Shown here: one piece after another, positions 1 to 7,770 of the stretch | How positions within the stretch are numbered: the stretch's first letter is position 1 | How the letters are laid out: each line of letters opens with the position of its first letter | Source of the DNA: a virus | IMG/VR virus record: IMGVR_UViG_3300010316_000005 | Span: 62,001 to 126,000 of that record | DNA length: 64,000 bases | Reading direction: 5' to 3' (one strand) | Translations under genes and position numbers: made by a program | Notes under the pieces: generated by a model | What the model was told of the DNA's origin: nothing | The model's database searches: none | What the model saw: the letters and a program-made list of their open reading frames with translations, nothing else

Positions 1-1
1 A

Positions 2-478
2 CTACAGGACGCCGACGAGAAAAGTGTACTAGACAGAATTACTAAGTTCCGTAATGAGTTTGAAAGTATGCCGGGGTGGGAAAAAGGTACACCCAAGCGA
101 GTAAACAAACTCAGTCATTATCGTAGGCTAGAAGAAAAACAAGGCAAGGCAAATATGCCAGGTCACGTTAGAGCTGCCCTTAACTGGAACACATTGAAGC
201 GTATGAACAGTGACAAGTATTCACAAGAAATTGTTGACGGCATGAAGGTTATTGTTTGTAAGCTAAAGGGTAATCCACTGGGATACACATCTGTGGCATA
301 TCCCACAGACGAACTACGTATTCCGGATTGGTTCAAGGAGATGCCATTTGACACAAATGCAATGAGCGAAACTATCATTGATAACAAGATTGGCAACCTC
401 ATTGGTGTTCTAGACTATGACTTAGAGTCAACTAAGCAGTACACTACATTTAACAACTTGTTTGACTTTGGAGATTGA
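2..478 (+). CDS. 43: DNA polymerase, family B, C-terminal part (T4 gp43-like; 5' end outside window)
   Basis: The reading frame is open from base 2, so the gene enters from the left; an internal ATG at 68 is not the real start. The 158 visible residues match the thumb/C-terminal tail of T4-type replicative polymerase gp43: a MPGWEKGTPKR stretch, an NMPGHVRAALNWN segment, a MKVIVCKLK beta strand, and a final FNNLFDFGD. In T4 the extreme C-terminus of gp43 binds the sliding clamp, and the aromatic/hydrophobic end here fits that role. The exonuclease and polymerase active sites lie upstream and are not visible. The next gene starts 1 nt after the stop and the clamp follows about 660 bp downstream, consistent with a replication module. 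Confidence 0.9.
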   Translation, partial: LQDADEKSVLDRITKFRNEFESMPGWEKGTPKRVNKLSHYRRLEEKQGKANMPGHVRAALNWNTLKRMNSDKYSQEIVDGMKVIVCKLKGNPLGYTSVAYPTDELRIPDWFKEMPFDTNAMSETIIDNKIGNLIGVLDYDLESTKQYTTFNNLFDFGD

Positions 479-479
479 T

Positions 480-893
480 ATGATTGCAGGATTCACTTGT
501 AGTGCTTGGGATCTACTTCACGCGGGACATGTTCAAATGTTGCGCGAAGCAAAGGATCAATGCGAATATTTAATCTGCGGATTGCAAGTAGATCCTACTA
601 TCGATCGGCCGTCTAAGAATTCGCCAGTGCAAACCATTGTTGAAAGGTATACCCAACTAAAGGGTGTGAGGTATGTAGACGAAATAATACCTTACACTAC
701 CGAAGCTGACCTTGAAGATATACTTTCTATGTATCATATTGATGTCAGAATACTAGGCGATGAATATCGTGAGATGGATTTTACTGGCAAAGACATCTGC
801 AAGAAGCGAGGGATACAACTCTACTTTAATAAACGCGAGCACCGGTTTAGCAGCAGTGACCTTAGACAAAGAGTGACGGAGAGTAACAAATGA
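480..893 (+). CDS. Cytidylyltransferase-like nucleotidyltransferase (TagD/RfaE type)
   Basis: A small protein of 137 residues carrying the HxGH signature of the nucleotidyltransferase alpha/beta-phosphodiesterase superfamily (LLHAGHVQMLREAK near residues 13-26) and a C-terminal RFSSSDLRQR segment matching the S-S-T/S-x-[IL]-R motif of glycerol-3-phosphate and heptose-phosphate cytidylyl/adenylyltransferases. Such enzymes activate a phosphorylated sugar or polyol with CTP or ATP. The start at 480, 1 nt after the polymerase stop, is preferred over an upstream ATG at 462 that would overlap the polymerase. It could feed activated sugars or polyols to the glycosyltransferases elsewhere in the window. 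The substrate cannot be told from sequence. Confidence 0.8.
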   Translation: MIAGFTCSAWDLLHAGHVQMLREAKDQCEYLICGLQVDPTIDRPSKNSPVQTIVERYTQLKGVRYVDEIIPYTTEADLEDILSMYHIDVRILGDEYREMDFTGKDICKKRGIQLYFNKREHRFSSSDLRQRVTESNK

Positions 894-1054
894 CCAACGA
901 AACCCTCGAGTACCAAGTGACTCAACTAACTAAGCAAGTTGAACAGCTAGAACAAGAACTAGCACTTCTAAAAAATGAACTCAGCACAATTAGATTTGAA
1001 GGATGTTGGAAGTATCACGAAGATCCGCATCATAGACATACACCAAAGGAATGA
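890..1054 (+). CDS. Small coiled-coil protein, unknown function
   Basis: Its 54 residues start at an ATG that overlaps the stop of the nucleotidyltransferase (ATGA), so it is translationally coupled. The first half is a leucine/glutamine heptad pattern (LTKQVEQLEQELALLKNEL) that should form a short coiled coil. The end is rich in histidine (KYHEDPHHRH) and could bind a metal. No family recognised. Confidence 0.6.
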   Translation: MTNETLEYQVTQLTKQVEQLEQELALLKNELSTIRFEGCWKYHEDPHHRHTPKE

Positions 1055-1087
1055 TCTAAATAATCAAGAGAACCTTCGAAAAAACGC

Positions 1088-1116
1088 TTGACTTTCAAGT
1101 ACTTAGATATTACAAT
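1088..1116 (+). promoter_or_regulatory. sigma70-type promoter for the clamp gene
   Basis: TTGACT (1088-1093), 17-nt spacer, TACAAT (1111-1116), ending 21 nt before the clamp start codon at 1138. The 83-bp gap holds no gene. Confidence 0.75.
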
Positions 1117-1137
1117 AAAACAAATGGAGAAACATAT

Positions 1138-1866
1138 ATGAAAGATATACTACAAGACATCGTCGCTCACACGCACAGCTTGGGCTTCTTAACCTTAGTC
1201 AAAGTTACGTCAGAGTCTGACACTCTAATTGACTCAATGGCAGAAGACCGTTCTGTTATTATGAGCGCAACTACACACAAGCCAATCGACGAGTTTGACG
1301 GTGTGTTTGGTATGCCCAACCTAGATAAATTGAATTTGCACTTGAAGAACCCAGAGTACAAAGAAAATGCTAATATTGAAGTTGTCGTTGTTGAGAAGAA
1401 CGGCGAACAAGTGCCGACGCACATTCACTTTGAAAACCAAGCAGGCGACTTCCAGAACGACTATCGCTTTATGAGCCGCGCTGTCATTGACGAGAAACTA
1501 AAGAGCGTTAAGTTCAAGGGCGCAGCATGGAATGTAGAATTTCAGCCAAGTATGGCTTCAATTCAAAGAATGAAGCTAATGTCAGCAGCACACTCCGAAG
1601 AGCCTAACTTTAACGTAAGCACCAAAGACGGCGACCTAGTGTTTAGCTTCGGTGACCTTAGTACACACGCAGGCGAATTTGTTTTCGAAGCAGGCGTTGA
1701 AGGTAAGCTATCGCACACTTGGAGTTGGCCGGTTTCTGCGGTGCAGTCTGTGTTAAACTTAGACGGCGACGTTACTATGAGTATTTCGGACCAAGGCGCA
1801 ATGATGATCAGCGTAGACTCTGGTTTGGCCAAGTATGACTACATACTACCAGCACAAAGCAAATAA
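1138..1866 (+). CDS. 45: Sliding clamp, DNA polymerase processivity factor (T4 gp45-like)
   Basis: This 242-residue protein has the length and pattern of T4-type gp45, the trimeric ring that tethers gp43 to DNA and, in T4, also activates late transcription. The segment FGMPNLDKLNLHLKN (about residues 61-75), followed by a strand/turn and a THIHFENQAGDFQNDYRFM region, matches the mid-part of marine T4-like clamps. The alternation of short beta strands through to the C-terminus fits the PCNA fold. It lies just downstream of gp43 and has its own strong promoter. In T4, gp45 is needed for sigma gp55/gp33 late transcription, which fits the T4-like late boxes seen here. A clamp loader (gp44/62) is not in the window. 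Confidence 0.85.
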   Translation: MKDILQDIVAHTHSLGFLTLVKVTSESDTLIDSMAEDRSVIMSATTHKPIDEFDGVFGMPNLDKLNLHLKNPEYKENANIEVVVVEKNGEQVPTHIHFENQAGDFQNDYRFMSRAVIDEKLKSVKFKGAAWNVEFQPSMASIQRMKLMSAAHSEEPNFNVSTKDGDLVFSFGDLSTHAGEFVFEAGVEGKLSHTWSWPVSAVQSVLNLDGDVTMSISDQGAMMISVDSGLAKYDYILPAQSK

Positions 1867-1876
1867 GGAGACTGTA

Positions 1877-2326
1877 ATGTCTGAAGAATTTAATATCTAC
1901 GAATTTGGAAAAATGTTTGATGCCGCAATGTCGTCGGACAATCCAAGTGTTAAAAAAGCACTAAGAAACTTTATGATGATCTGCGCAATGGTTCATGCAG
2001 AAGACGACGCTACTTCTAAAGATGCCGGTCCATTCCAGCAAGTATTTCATCGTCTTGACGAATTAGAACGAAGAATAAACAACATTGATTACAGTAAGAC
2101 TTCTGACTACGGTCAGTACAAGAAGTCTTATGACAGCACTTGGGCAACAGGAAGTCCGTATACTACCGGGACTGGCGCTAGTAGTATTCCATACTCTGGG
2201 ACAATGACTCAGTATAATGGAGTAAATATTAGTTCTGACACTGTTACTTGGAACCGCTCTGTAAAAGAGATAGAAGATGAATTAGGCCGGCAATTACTTA
2301 CCTTGATGAACAAAGGACAAGTATGA
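1877..2326 (+). CDS. Hypothetical protein between clamp and dpdA
   Basis: A 149-residue protein. The ATG at 1877 follows a good AAGGAG box (1865-1870) and is preferred over an in-frame ATG at 1835 that lies inside the clamp gene. The N-terminal ~75 residues look helical (FGKMFDAAM, KKALRNFMMICAMVHAED), followed by a short helix (FHRLDELERRINNID) and then a Ser/Thr/Gly/Tyr-rich linker of about 45 residues. A final acidic helix (VKEIEDELGRQLLTLM) ends in an overlap with the dpdA start. No family recognised. Confidence 0.65.
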   Translation: MSEEFNIYEFGKMFDAAMSSDNPSVKKALRNFMMICAMVHAEDDATSKDAGPFQQVFHRLDELERRINNIDYSKTSDYGQYKKSYDSTWATGSPYTTGTGASSIPYSGTMTQYNGVNISSDTVTWNRSVKEIEDELGRQLLTLMNKGQV

Positions 2327-3894
2327 CCAGAGACTTAACTTCTACTCAAAAAGATTATGCGACTTTTCTTCCAGCACTTAGTGGGTTTTACGCAACGTAT
2401 GTAGGTAAACAACGATTTGACGAGTATGTTAAGCTTTCTAGAATACCAAGCAACTTTAAGCACGGTATAGAAAGCTTAAACTATCTTAACGCAGACGAAG
2501 GCCAATTTACTTACAAGTGGAGTCTTTATTCTGCAGGACACGCTGACTTGGACACAACAAAAATTGTGCCCAAGGAAGATATGGTTCGAAATAGAGATCG
2601 CGAAAATACTTGGCTGTTGGGCGACAGCGGCGGGTTCCAAATTGGTAAAGGTGTTTGGGAAGGCGACTGGAAAGATCCAAACTGTCCTAAAGCACAAAAG
2701 AAACGAGACGGCGTACTACGCTGGATGGATGCATATATGGACTATGGAATGATTCTTGATATTCCAGCGTGGGTTGCTCGTAGCCCAGCGGGTGCGAAAG
2801 CAACTGGCATCAACAACTATACTGACGCTGTAAACGCAACACGCATTAACAATGACTACTGGATGAAGCATCGTACTGGTGCCTGTAAGTTCTTAAACGT
2901 TCTACAGGGTGAGAATCACGCAGATGCAGACGACTGGTACAATCAGATGAAAGACTATTGCGATCCAAAGAAGTATCCTAACGATCACTTCAATGGGTGG
3001 TCCATGGGTGGTCAAAATATGTGCGATGTACATCTTGTACTAAAGCGACTTGTAGAACTACGCTTCGACGGATTGATAGAAAAAGGCGTGCAGGATGTAA
3101 TGCACTTTCTCGGAACATCAAAACTAGAGTGGGCAGTGTTACTTACTGACATTCAGAGAGCTATACGCAAGCACCATAATGAAAACTTTATGATCACATT
3201 CGACTGTGCTAGCCCGTTCCTCGCAACAGCTAACGGACAGATATATATTCAAAACGAAACACCTGCTAACGGCAAGTGGACATACCGAATGGTTCCTAGC
3301 GTAGACGACAAAAAGTATGCGCCGGATCAAAGGGGCTTTAGAGACACAGTGCTACAAGATGGTATTTTCAAAAACTTCGAAGATAGCCCACTTACTACTG
3401 GTCTTAAAATTAGTGACATCTGTCACTATGCTCCTGGTGATTTAAACAAGATCGGTAAAGAAGGCAAGACCAGCTGGGATAGCTTTTCATACGCTATACA
3501 AATGGGGCACAATGTCTGGAGTCACATCAACGCTGTACAAGAAGCTAACAGACAGTATGACAACAGCATACGTCCAACTATGCTAGTTGCTAGTAAGATG
3601 AAGGGCAAGCAATTTGCTCAACATAGACTAGACTACTTTAGAGATATCGTAAACGAGATCTTTGCTACAGACGACAAAGAAAAAGCGTTGGCTATTATCG
3701 AAGAGTTCAATCGTTATTGGATGGACATTCCGGGGACACGCGGTGCTATTGGCAAGAAGACAGTAAACTCTAGCACCTACTTTGGATCATTGTTTGAAGA
3801 AACTGCTCCAGTAGCAGAAGTAATTGCTGATGATGAATTTGACGAAGAAGCAGTTCATAAACTTGAATTACTCGAAGACGAAGATAACGATTGA
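2323..3894 (+). CDS. dpdA: DpdA-like DNA guanine transglycosylase (TGT superfamily)
   Basis: This is a 523-residue protein of the tRNA-guanine transglycosylase superfamily in its DNA-acting DpdA form, which exchanges guanine in DNA for a 7-deazaguanine such as preQ0. The TGT hallmark DSGGFQ is at residues 101-106. FNGWSMGG (about 223-230) and HFLGTS stand where TGTs bind the base, and ITFDCASPF (about 291-299) holds D294, the likely nucleophile aspartate seen in TGT as a DCV/DxxxPT motif. The C-terminus is acidic. The start overlaps the previous stop (ATGA). folE, queD and queE, which make preQ0 precursors, are all within 8.5 kb. Assignment as a DNA rather than tRNA enzyme is inferred from phage context and divergence from cellular TGT. 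Confidence 0.85.
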   Translation: MTRDLTSTQKDYATFLPALSGFYATYVGKQRFDEYVKLSRIPSNFKHGIESLNYLNADEGQFTYKWSLYSAGHADLDTTKIVPKEDMVRNRDRENTWLLGDSGGFQIGKGVWEGDWKDPNCPKAQKKRDGVLRWMDAYMDYGMILDIPAWVARSPAGAKATGINNYTDAVNATRINNDYWMKHRTGACKFLNVLQGENHADADDWYNQMKDYCDPKKYPNDHFNGWSMGGQNMCDVHLVLKRLVELRFDGLIEKGVQDVMHFLGTSKLEWAVLLTDIQRAIRKHHNENFMITFDCASPFLATANGQIYIQNETPANGKWTYRMVPSVDDKKYAPDQRGFRDTVLQDGIFKNFEDSPLTTGLKISDICHYAPGDLNKIGKEGKTSWDSFSYAIQMGHNVWSHINAVQEANRQYDNSIRPTMLVASKMKGKQFAQHRLDYFRDIVNEIFATDDKEKALAIIEEFNRYWMDIPGTRGAIGKKTVNSSTYFGSLFEETAPVAEVIADDEFDEEAVHKLELLEDEDND

Positions 3895-3919
3895 CATCTA
3901 GTCAAGATAGTTATATAGT
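3891..3919 (+). promoter_or_regulatory. sigma70-type promoter for the 174-aa gene and queD
   Basis: TTGACA (3891-3896), 17-nt spacer, TATAGT (3914-3919). The -35 box overlaps the dpdA stop codon. It would drive the unknown gene at 3947 and queD. Confidence 0.75.
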
Positions 3920-3946
3920 AAACTTACACATTAAACAGGATTAACA

Positions 3947-4471
3947 ATGAATAGAGATTACGATAGCGGCGAAAGTAACACTGCTACCTTCTTCATAGGT
4001 ACAGAAGTAGAACATACTCCTGCTTACGGACTAAAGACATTATTTGTAGTAGGCGTACAAGACTTCCAGAAGGTGTTCGACTATTATCATGGACAAAGTT
4101 GTGAGCATATTTTCTTTGGAGCAAATCATAGTTTTACTCCGACACTAGGAGACTATGAAGGCTGGAAGCAGTGGGAAGATATGATTATGCCTCTACTAGA
4201 GGACGGTATGCTTTGTAGTCTAGACATTCCATTAAGCCATGTTGAAGAATTTAATGATAGCGGGTTTAATTCGTATGACAATTTTATTCCGCAAATCCGT
4301 GTTCCTATTCCATATATAAAGCTATGGAACTACAACACTATGATTAAAATCGACGATATTGGATTTCAGAAAACAAACCCTGGTGTTTGGTCTCACAGCT
4401 TACACGATCTTATGGATCGTGAAAAGTTTACTGACTGGTCCAAGTACGGCGCAGATAAAATTATCAAATAA
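3947..4471 (+). CDS. Unknown protein linked to the deazaguanine genes
   Basis: This gene encodes 174 residues with an AGGA box upstream. It sits between dpdA and queD and shares the queD transcript; the gap to queD is 10 nt. The sequence looks globular and alpha/beta with many aromatic residues: a strand LKTLFVVGV near residue 27, then CEHIFFGANHSF near residue 50. A CSLDIPLSHVEEFNDSG stretch is followed by IRVPIPYIKLWNYNTMIKIDD. Conserved-looking His, Asp and Trp residues suggest an enzyme, but I do not recognise the family. Its place in the operon suggests a role in making, inserting or altering the modified base; that is inference only. Confidence 0.7.
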   Translation: MNRDYDSGESNTATFFIGTEVEHTPAYGLKTLFVVGVQDFQKVFDYYHGQSCEHIFFGANHSFTPTLGDYEGWKQWEDMIMPLLEDGMLCSLDIPLSHVEEFNDSGFNSYDNFIPQIRVPIPYIKLWNYNTMIKIDDIGFQKTNPGVWSHSLHDLMDREKFTDWSKYGADKIIK

Positions 4472-4481
4472 GGAGTAACAA

Positions 4482-4841
4482 ATGACCAAAAAAGTAATGA
4501 CGTTCATTAAAATTAGAACAGAGTTTGAAGGATACCATTTTTATCCCGGGGCTGGAAAAATTGATGAAAGAATTAAATTTTTAGAAAACTGTCACCGACA
4601 CACTTTTAAAGTAGAGGTAAAGATATCAGTTACACATTTAGACAGAGAATTAGAGTTTTTTCTTGTAAAATGGAATTTGCAAGATTTTATTAAATCAGGA
4701 AATTATAATCATAAATCATGTGAGATGATTGCTACTGATATATTAGAAAATCACCTACTGCCTGCCTATGGTGAAAGATATTATGAAATTACTGTGTCAG
4801 AGGACGGCGAATCCGATGGTATTATCGAGTATACTCCTTAA
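4482..4841 (+). CDS. queD: QueD-like 6-carboxytetrahydropterin synthase
   Basis: A 119-residue member of the 6-pyruvoyl-tetrahydropterin synthase family. QueD turns 7,8-dihydroneopterin triphosphate (from FolE) into 6-carboxy-tetrahydropterin, the second step to preQ0. The zinc-binding pattern is visible: a histidine in GYHFYPGA (about residue 18) and the HxH of NCHRHTFKVEV (about 36-46), whose preceding Cys corresponds to the catalytic cysteine. HKSCEMIATDIL matches the partner-strand/helix motif, and VSEDGESDGIIEY stands where the pterin-anchoring glutamate lies. It has a strong AAGGAG box. The 3' end overlaps a convergent HNH gene by 20 nt. Confidence 0.85.
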   Translation: MTKKVMTFIKIRTEFEGYHFYPGAGKIDERIKFLENCHRHTFKVEVKISVTHLDRELEFFLVKWNLQDFIKSGNYNHKSCEMIATDILENHLLPAYGERYYEITVSEDGESDGIIEYTP

Positions 4842-5553
4842 TTAATTCTTCTATAGTTATAGAACATCGAGTCCTCTTAGATCTATTAACTGATTTAGGC
4901 AATAATTCAAGATTAGAAAAATGTCCAATAATGGCAGGATCTATCTTTTGCCTAAATCCTTCTGTAATACTAAATTTATGATCTAGTTCGTAATCATTTC
5001 CTCTCTTTAAATTTAGAGGATTAATGATATGCTGGTAATGTTTCCAACTCTTATTAGTGTAATTAAGGACTTGTTCTCTATATAACATCCAATCATTTTT
5101 TTGTTCTTTGGGTACAGCTAGGCCTCTAGATATCTTAGTTTTTGTTGCATTTGCATAACACGCCGTATCCCTCATTTTTGCCTTTTTAGACAATCTTTGT
5201 TTAGATTTTTCGCTATGACTCTTTCCGTACATAGGGTTATTATTCCCAGAGTGTCCGCCGCGATTGCTGACCGCATTAGAAATCTTGTTGCCTTTCTCTG
5301 CAATCCAGGCACTATCTAAGTGCAAGTCTTTGAGTGCTGAATTGCCACGGCGACTCATCATTTTCATATGATTTGTTCGATCTTCCTTAGTCATGCTCTT
5401 CTGCCTAGACGCTTCTGCTTTTTTAATAAATCCGGGACATTGTGTAATCTTTTCGACACAACGCATCTTTTTAGAATTATAACTGATGAAGAATGCTTGT
5501 TCACTACACAAGTGGCACAAGTTGTTAGGATTATGATCGTTAAGTTTTGGCAC
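4822..5553 (-). CDS. HNH homing endonuclease with NUMOD3-type repeats
   Basis: This 243-residue gene is on the opposite strand to all its neighbours, a common sign of an inserted free-standing homing endonuclease. An N-terminal zinc-finger-like pair (CHLC, then a CxxxxxxC spacing) is followed by basic NUMOD3-like DNA-binding motifs (NNPMYGKSHSEKSKQRLS, about residues 104-121). A C-terminal HNH domain has YELDHKFSI as the first H strand, then HFSNLELLPKSVNRSK carrying the N and distal residues. It probably recognises a site in an allele lacking the insertion between queD and the 63-codon gene. A late box (5576-5585) sits just upstream. Confidence 0.85.
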   Translation of the reverse strand: MPKLNDHNPNNLCHLCSEQAFFISYNSKKMRCVEKITQCPGFIKKAEASRQKSMTKEDRTNHMKMMSRRGNSALKDLHLDSAWIAEKGNKISNAVSNRGGHSGNNNPMYGKSHSEKSKQRLSKKAKMRDTACYANATKTKISRGLAVPKEQKNDWMLYREQVLNYTNKSWKHYQHIINPLNLKRGNDYELDHKFSITEGFRQKIDPAIIGHFSNLELLPKSVNRSKRTRCSITIEELIKEYTR

Positions 5554-5575
5554 GGTTCTATCTCGCTATCGTTAT

Positions 5576-5585
5576 GTTATTTATC
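5576..5585 (-). promoter_or_regulatory. T4-type late promoter box for the HNH gene
   Basis: GATAAATAAC on the minus strand, 22 nt upstream of the HNH start codon. It matches the NATAAATA core of T4-like late promoters. Confidence 0.5.
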
Positions 5586-5592
5586 TTTTCAG

Positions 5593-5621
5593 TTGACTAC
5601 GTCTAGCATATATGCTATTAT
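5593..5621 (+). promoter_or_regulatory. sigma70-type promoter with overlapping palindrome
   Basis: TTGACT (5593-5598), 17-nt spacer, TATTAT (5616-5621); a TATAAT at 5619-5624 gives a 20-nt spacer. A perfect 14-bp palindrome, TAGCATATATGCTA (5604-5617), fills the spacer and touches the -10, so it could be an operator. It drives the 63-codon gene at 5685. Confidence 0.6.
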
Positions 5622-5684
5622 AATAGCGTAAGTAAAAATAAGTTTCTTACATATGTTAATTTTTTATCCAAGAGAGCTAAACCA

Positions 5685-5876
5685 ATGACTATCAAAAATA
5701 CCCTTGTTGAAAAAATCTTCAACGATCTTGACGCATACCGCGACTGGTGCCGGTTTGAAGGCAAAGTGTACGACGAAAAAGCACTTTACAACCGCAAGGA
5801 TTCAAACTGGCAGGGCTACGAGAAGTATAAAAACTATCTCAGAGCCAAGGCAAGGTCAGAAAACAAGCAACGCTAA
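5685..5876 (+). CDS. Small hypothetical protein in its own transcription unit
   Basis: Sixty-three residues, highly charged and aromatic (YRDWCRFEGKVYDEKALYNRKDSNWQGYEKYKNYL). It has a private promoter (5593) and a strong terminator (5896-5926), so it forms a monocistronic unit of the kind often used for early takeover proteins. No family recognised. An overlapping +2-frame ORF (5704-5901) is a shadow. Confidence 0.65.
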   Translation: MTIKNTLVEKIFNDLDAYRDWCRFEGKVYDEKALYNRKDSNWQGYEKYKNYLRAKARSENKQR

Positions 5877-5895
5877 TTCTTGCCAGCTACCTGGA

Positions 5896-5926
5896 AAATG
5901 ACGCCTTCTTAGGCGTCATTTTTCTT
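5896..5926 (+). terminator. Rho-independent terminator
   Basis: An 11-bp perfect stem (5896-5906 with 5911-5921), TCTT loop, followed by a T-rich run. It closes the 63-codon gene unit. Confidence 0.9.
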
Positions 5927-5935
5927 ATTTAATTA

Positions 5936-5964
5936 TTGACACACTATTCACTTTATGTTATCAT
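5936..5964 (+). promoter_or_regulatory. sigma70-type promoter for the GT-B operon
   Basis: TTGACA (5936-5941), 17-nt spacer, TATCAT (5959-5964), directly after the terminator. Confidence 0.75.
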
Positions 5965-5985
5965 ATGCTTATAAGGATTTAAACG

Positions 5986-6015
5986 ATGACCATTTATATT
6001 ATAGAAAAAATATAA
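5986..6015 (+). other. Nine-codon upstream ORF, duplicate of the GT start region
   Basis: An ATG at 5986, preceded by ATAAGGAT, reads MTIYIIEKI then stops. The real gene, 10 nt further on, is preceded by ATAAGGATA and begins MTIYVIDLE. Either the start region was duplicated and one copy decayed, or it is a short leader peptide. Confidence 0.5.
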
Positions 6016-6024
6016 GGATAAAAT

Positions 6025-7116
6025 ATGACTATATATGTTATAGATTTAGAAAGCGTTCAGTCAAGGTACACTGCTCAATGGAAAGAGCATTTGCCTAAGC
6101 AATTGATGCTTGCTACAAATAAAACTGTCGAAGTTATCAGTGGTGGAGAAACTCCGCAAGCAACTACTCCGGGTGCGTTTCTCAACTTCGGCGGCACGAA
6201 CGTGTACAAGTCTAAGCAGTTAGAAATAATCGGCGAAAAGTTTTGCAATGGCGAAATCAATGACGGCGATTACTTTTTATACACTGATGCGTGGAACCCT
6301 ACAGTTATTCAGTTAAAGTATATGAGTGAACTACTAGGCGTTGACATTAAGATAGGCGGCATGTGGCACGCCGGTTCGTATGACCCGCAAGACTTTCTTG
6401 GACGACTAATAGGCGATGCTCCCTGGGTGCGTTCAGCAGAACACAGTATGTTTAGCTGTTACGATGACAACTTTTTTGCAACGCAGTTTCATATCAATAT
6501 GTTTGCTAATGAGACATTTGCATGGAACGATGGCAATGGCTGGCACTGCGATACACCACAAGAAGCTAATACTTCAATTAAGTTAGTTGGCTGGCCTATG
6601 GAGTATCTTCATGATAGCCTAGCAGAATATAAAAACATGCCTAAAGAAAACCTTATATTGTTTCCACATCGCATTGCGCCAGAGAAGCAAGTTGATATCT
6701 TTAAGGATCTAGCAAAGCAGCTTCCCGAGTATGAATTTGTAATATGTCAAGAACAGCAACTTTCTAAAGAGGAATACCACAGCTTGCTCGGACGTGCTAA
6801 GGTAGTGTTTAGCGCAAACCTACAAGAAACACTGGGCATTAGCTGGTACGAAGGCGCGTTGGTTGATGCTATTCCTATGGTGCCCGATCGCCTAAGTTAT
6901 AGCGAAATGGCAATACAAGAATTTAAATACCCAAGTGCGTGGACCCAAGACTGGGATTCATATCAAGCTAATAAAGAAGCACTTGTCGGACGTCTGAAAT
7001 ATTATATCGAGCATTACGAAGAATTTGATGACGTATTGGACTATCAAGTATCAAAGCTAAACAAAGAATTCTTTAGCGGTGATGCTCTTTACAAAGGAAT
7101 TAAAGATGGAAGATGA
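6025..7116 (+). CDS. GT-B fold glycosyltransferase
   Basis: The 363 residues end in a clear GT4-like GT-B C-terminal domain. ENLILFPHRIAPEKQVDIF (about residues 210-228) is the sugar-nucleotide side strand-helix. EFVICQEQ is followed by YHSLLGRAKVVFSANLQETLGISWYEGALVDAIPMVPDR (about 252-290), where the E of QETLGIS and the E of YEGAL stand at the nucleotide-binding E-x7-E. The N-terminal domain is divergent. Phage GTs of this type may glucosylate DNA or surface glycans. Its place among DNA-modification genes makes DNA a plausible acceptor, but there is no direct proof. The start at 6025 follows an AAGGA box. Confidence 0.8.
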   Translation: MTIYVIDLESVQSRYTAQWKEHLPKQLMLATNKTVEVISGGETPQATTPGAFLNFGGTNVYKSKQLEIIGEKFCNGEINDGDYFLYTDAWNPTVIQLKYMSELLGVDIKIGGMWHAGSYDPQDFLGRLIGDAPWVRSAEHSMFSCYDDNFFATQFHINMFANETFAWNDGNGWHCDTPQEANTSIKLVGWPMEYLHDSLAEYKNMPKENLILFPHRIAPEKQVDIFKDLAKQLPEYEFVICQEQQLSKEEYHSLLGRAKVVFSANLQETLGISWYEGALVDAIPMVPDRLSYSEMAIQEFKYPSAWTQDWDSYQANKEALVGRLKYYIEHYEEFDDVLDYQVSKLNKEFFSGDALYKGIKDGR

Positions 7117-7426
7117 TAACGAATACAGCACTATAGATGCTAGCACTATGCACGATCAGGCATATATTTACGACATTAACAGTAATATAACTATATCGTC
7201 GTCGACGTTTATGGACTCTCCGTCCAAGACAATTATCAATACTCCGCTAGAAGTTAACGGACGTGATATTCTAGCAGAGCTAGACGAACTGCGTGAGGCT
7301 CTTGTTTTGATTTGTAGAGACATTGACATGGAAGAGAAGTATCCAGAGCTCACAAAAATCAAAGAGCAATACGACGCAGCCCTAGCAAAATACAAAACAT
7401 TCGACACAATAAAGGAATCAAAATGA
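7106..7426 (+). CDS. Hypothetical protein, virion-associated type, coiled-coil C-terminus
   Basis: It has 106 residues. The ATG at 7106 overlaps the GT end by 11 nt and follows AAAGGAAT; an in-frame ATG at 7079 lies deeper in the GT gene. The N-terminal half is Ser/Thr/Ile-rich with beta-repeat character. The C-terminal half, after LEVNGRDILAELDELRE, is a helix ending in YPELTKIKEQYDAALAKY. The next gene has a similar C-terminal pattern (FPALATAKKNYDTILALV), so the two are probably distant relatives. The beta-plus-helix layout resembles small marine-phage virion proteins; function unknown. Confidence 0.6.
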   Translation: MEDDNEYSTIDASTMHDQAYIYDINSNITISSSTFMDSPSKTIINTPLEVNGRDILAELDELREALVLICRDIDMEEKYPELTKIKEQYDAALAKYKTFDTIKESK

Positions 7427-7770
7427 TTAATATATCCAGTTTAGACGGGTCATTGATAGTAAACGGAAATTCTGCAGTGCCATATCATACCATCGACACT
7501 TACAATAGTAAACCGATGCAAGGACACATTAGACTAAACGGTAGTAGCCTCGAATACTGGGACGGAAATATGTGGTGTTACATGCCAACTCCTGACTATA
7601 CAGTACAGCTAGATCCAACTATTAGAGACTGGATTACTAAAAAGATGGTCGAGGAACAGAGAGTCGAAAGGCTTGCTGAAGCGTTTCCTGCTCTTGCTAC
7701 CGCAAAAAAGAACTACGATACAATTTTAGCACTAGTAGAAAGCGAAGACAATGGCACTACCACCTCGTAG
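7423..7770 (+). CDS. Hypothetical protein, virion-associated type
   Basis: The 115 residues start in an ATGA overlap with the previous gene. A SLDGSLIVNG turn and a GHIRLNGSSLEYWDGNMW strand pair (about residues 35-52) resemble the short beta hairpins of phage fibre and decoration proteins. A C-terminal helix (TIRDWITKKMVEEQRVERLAE) follows, with a tail like that of the preceding protein. It is probably a structural or assembly protein. Exact role unknown. Confidence 0.6.
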   Translation: MINISSLDGSLIVNGNSAVPYHTIDTYNSKPMQGHIRLNGSSLEYWDGNMWCYMPTPDYTVQLDPTIRDWITKKMVEEQRVERLAEAFPALATAKKNYDTILALVESEDNGTTTS

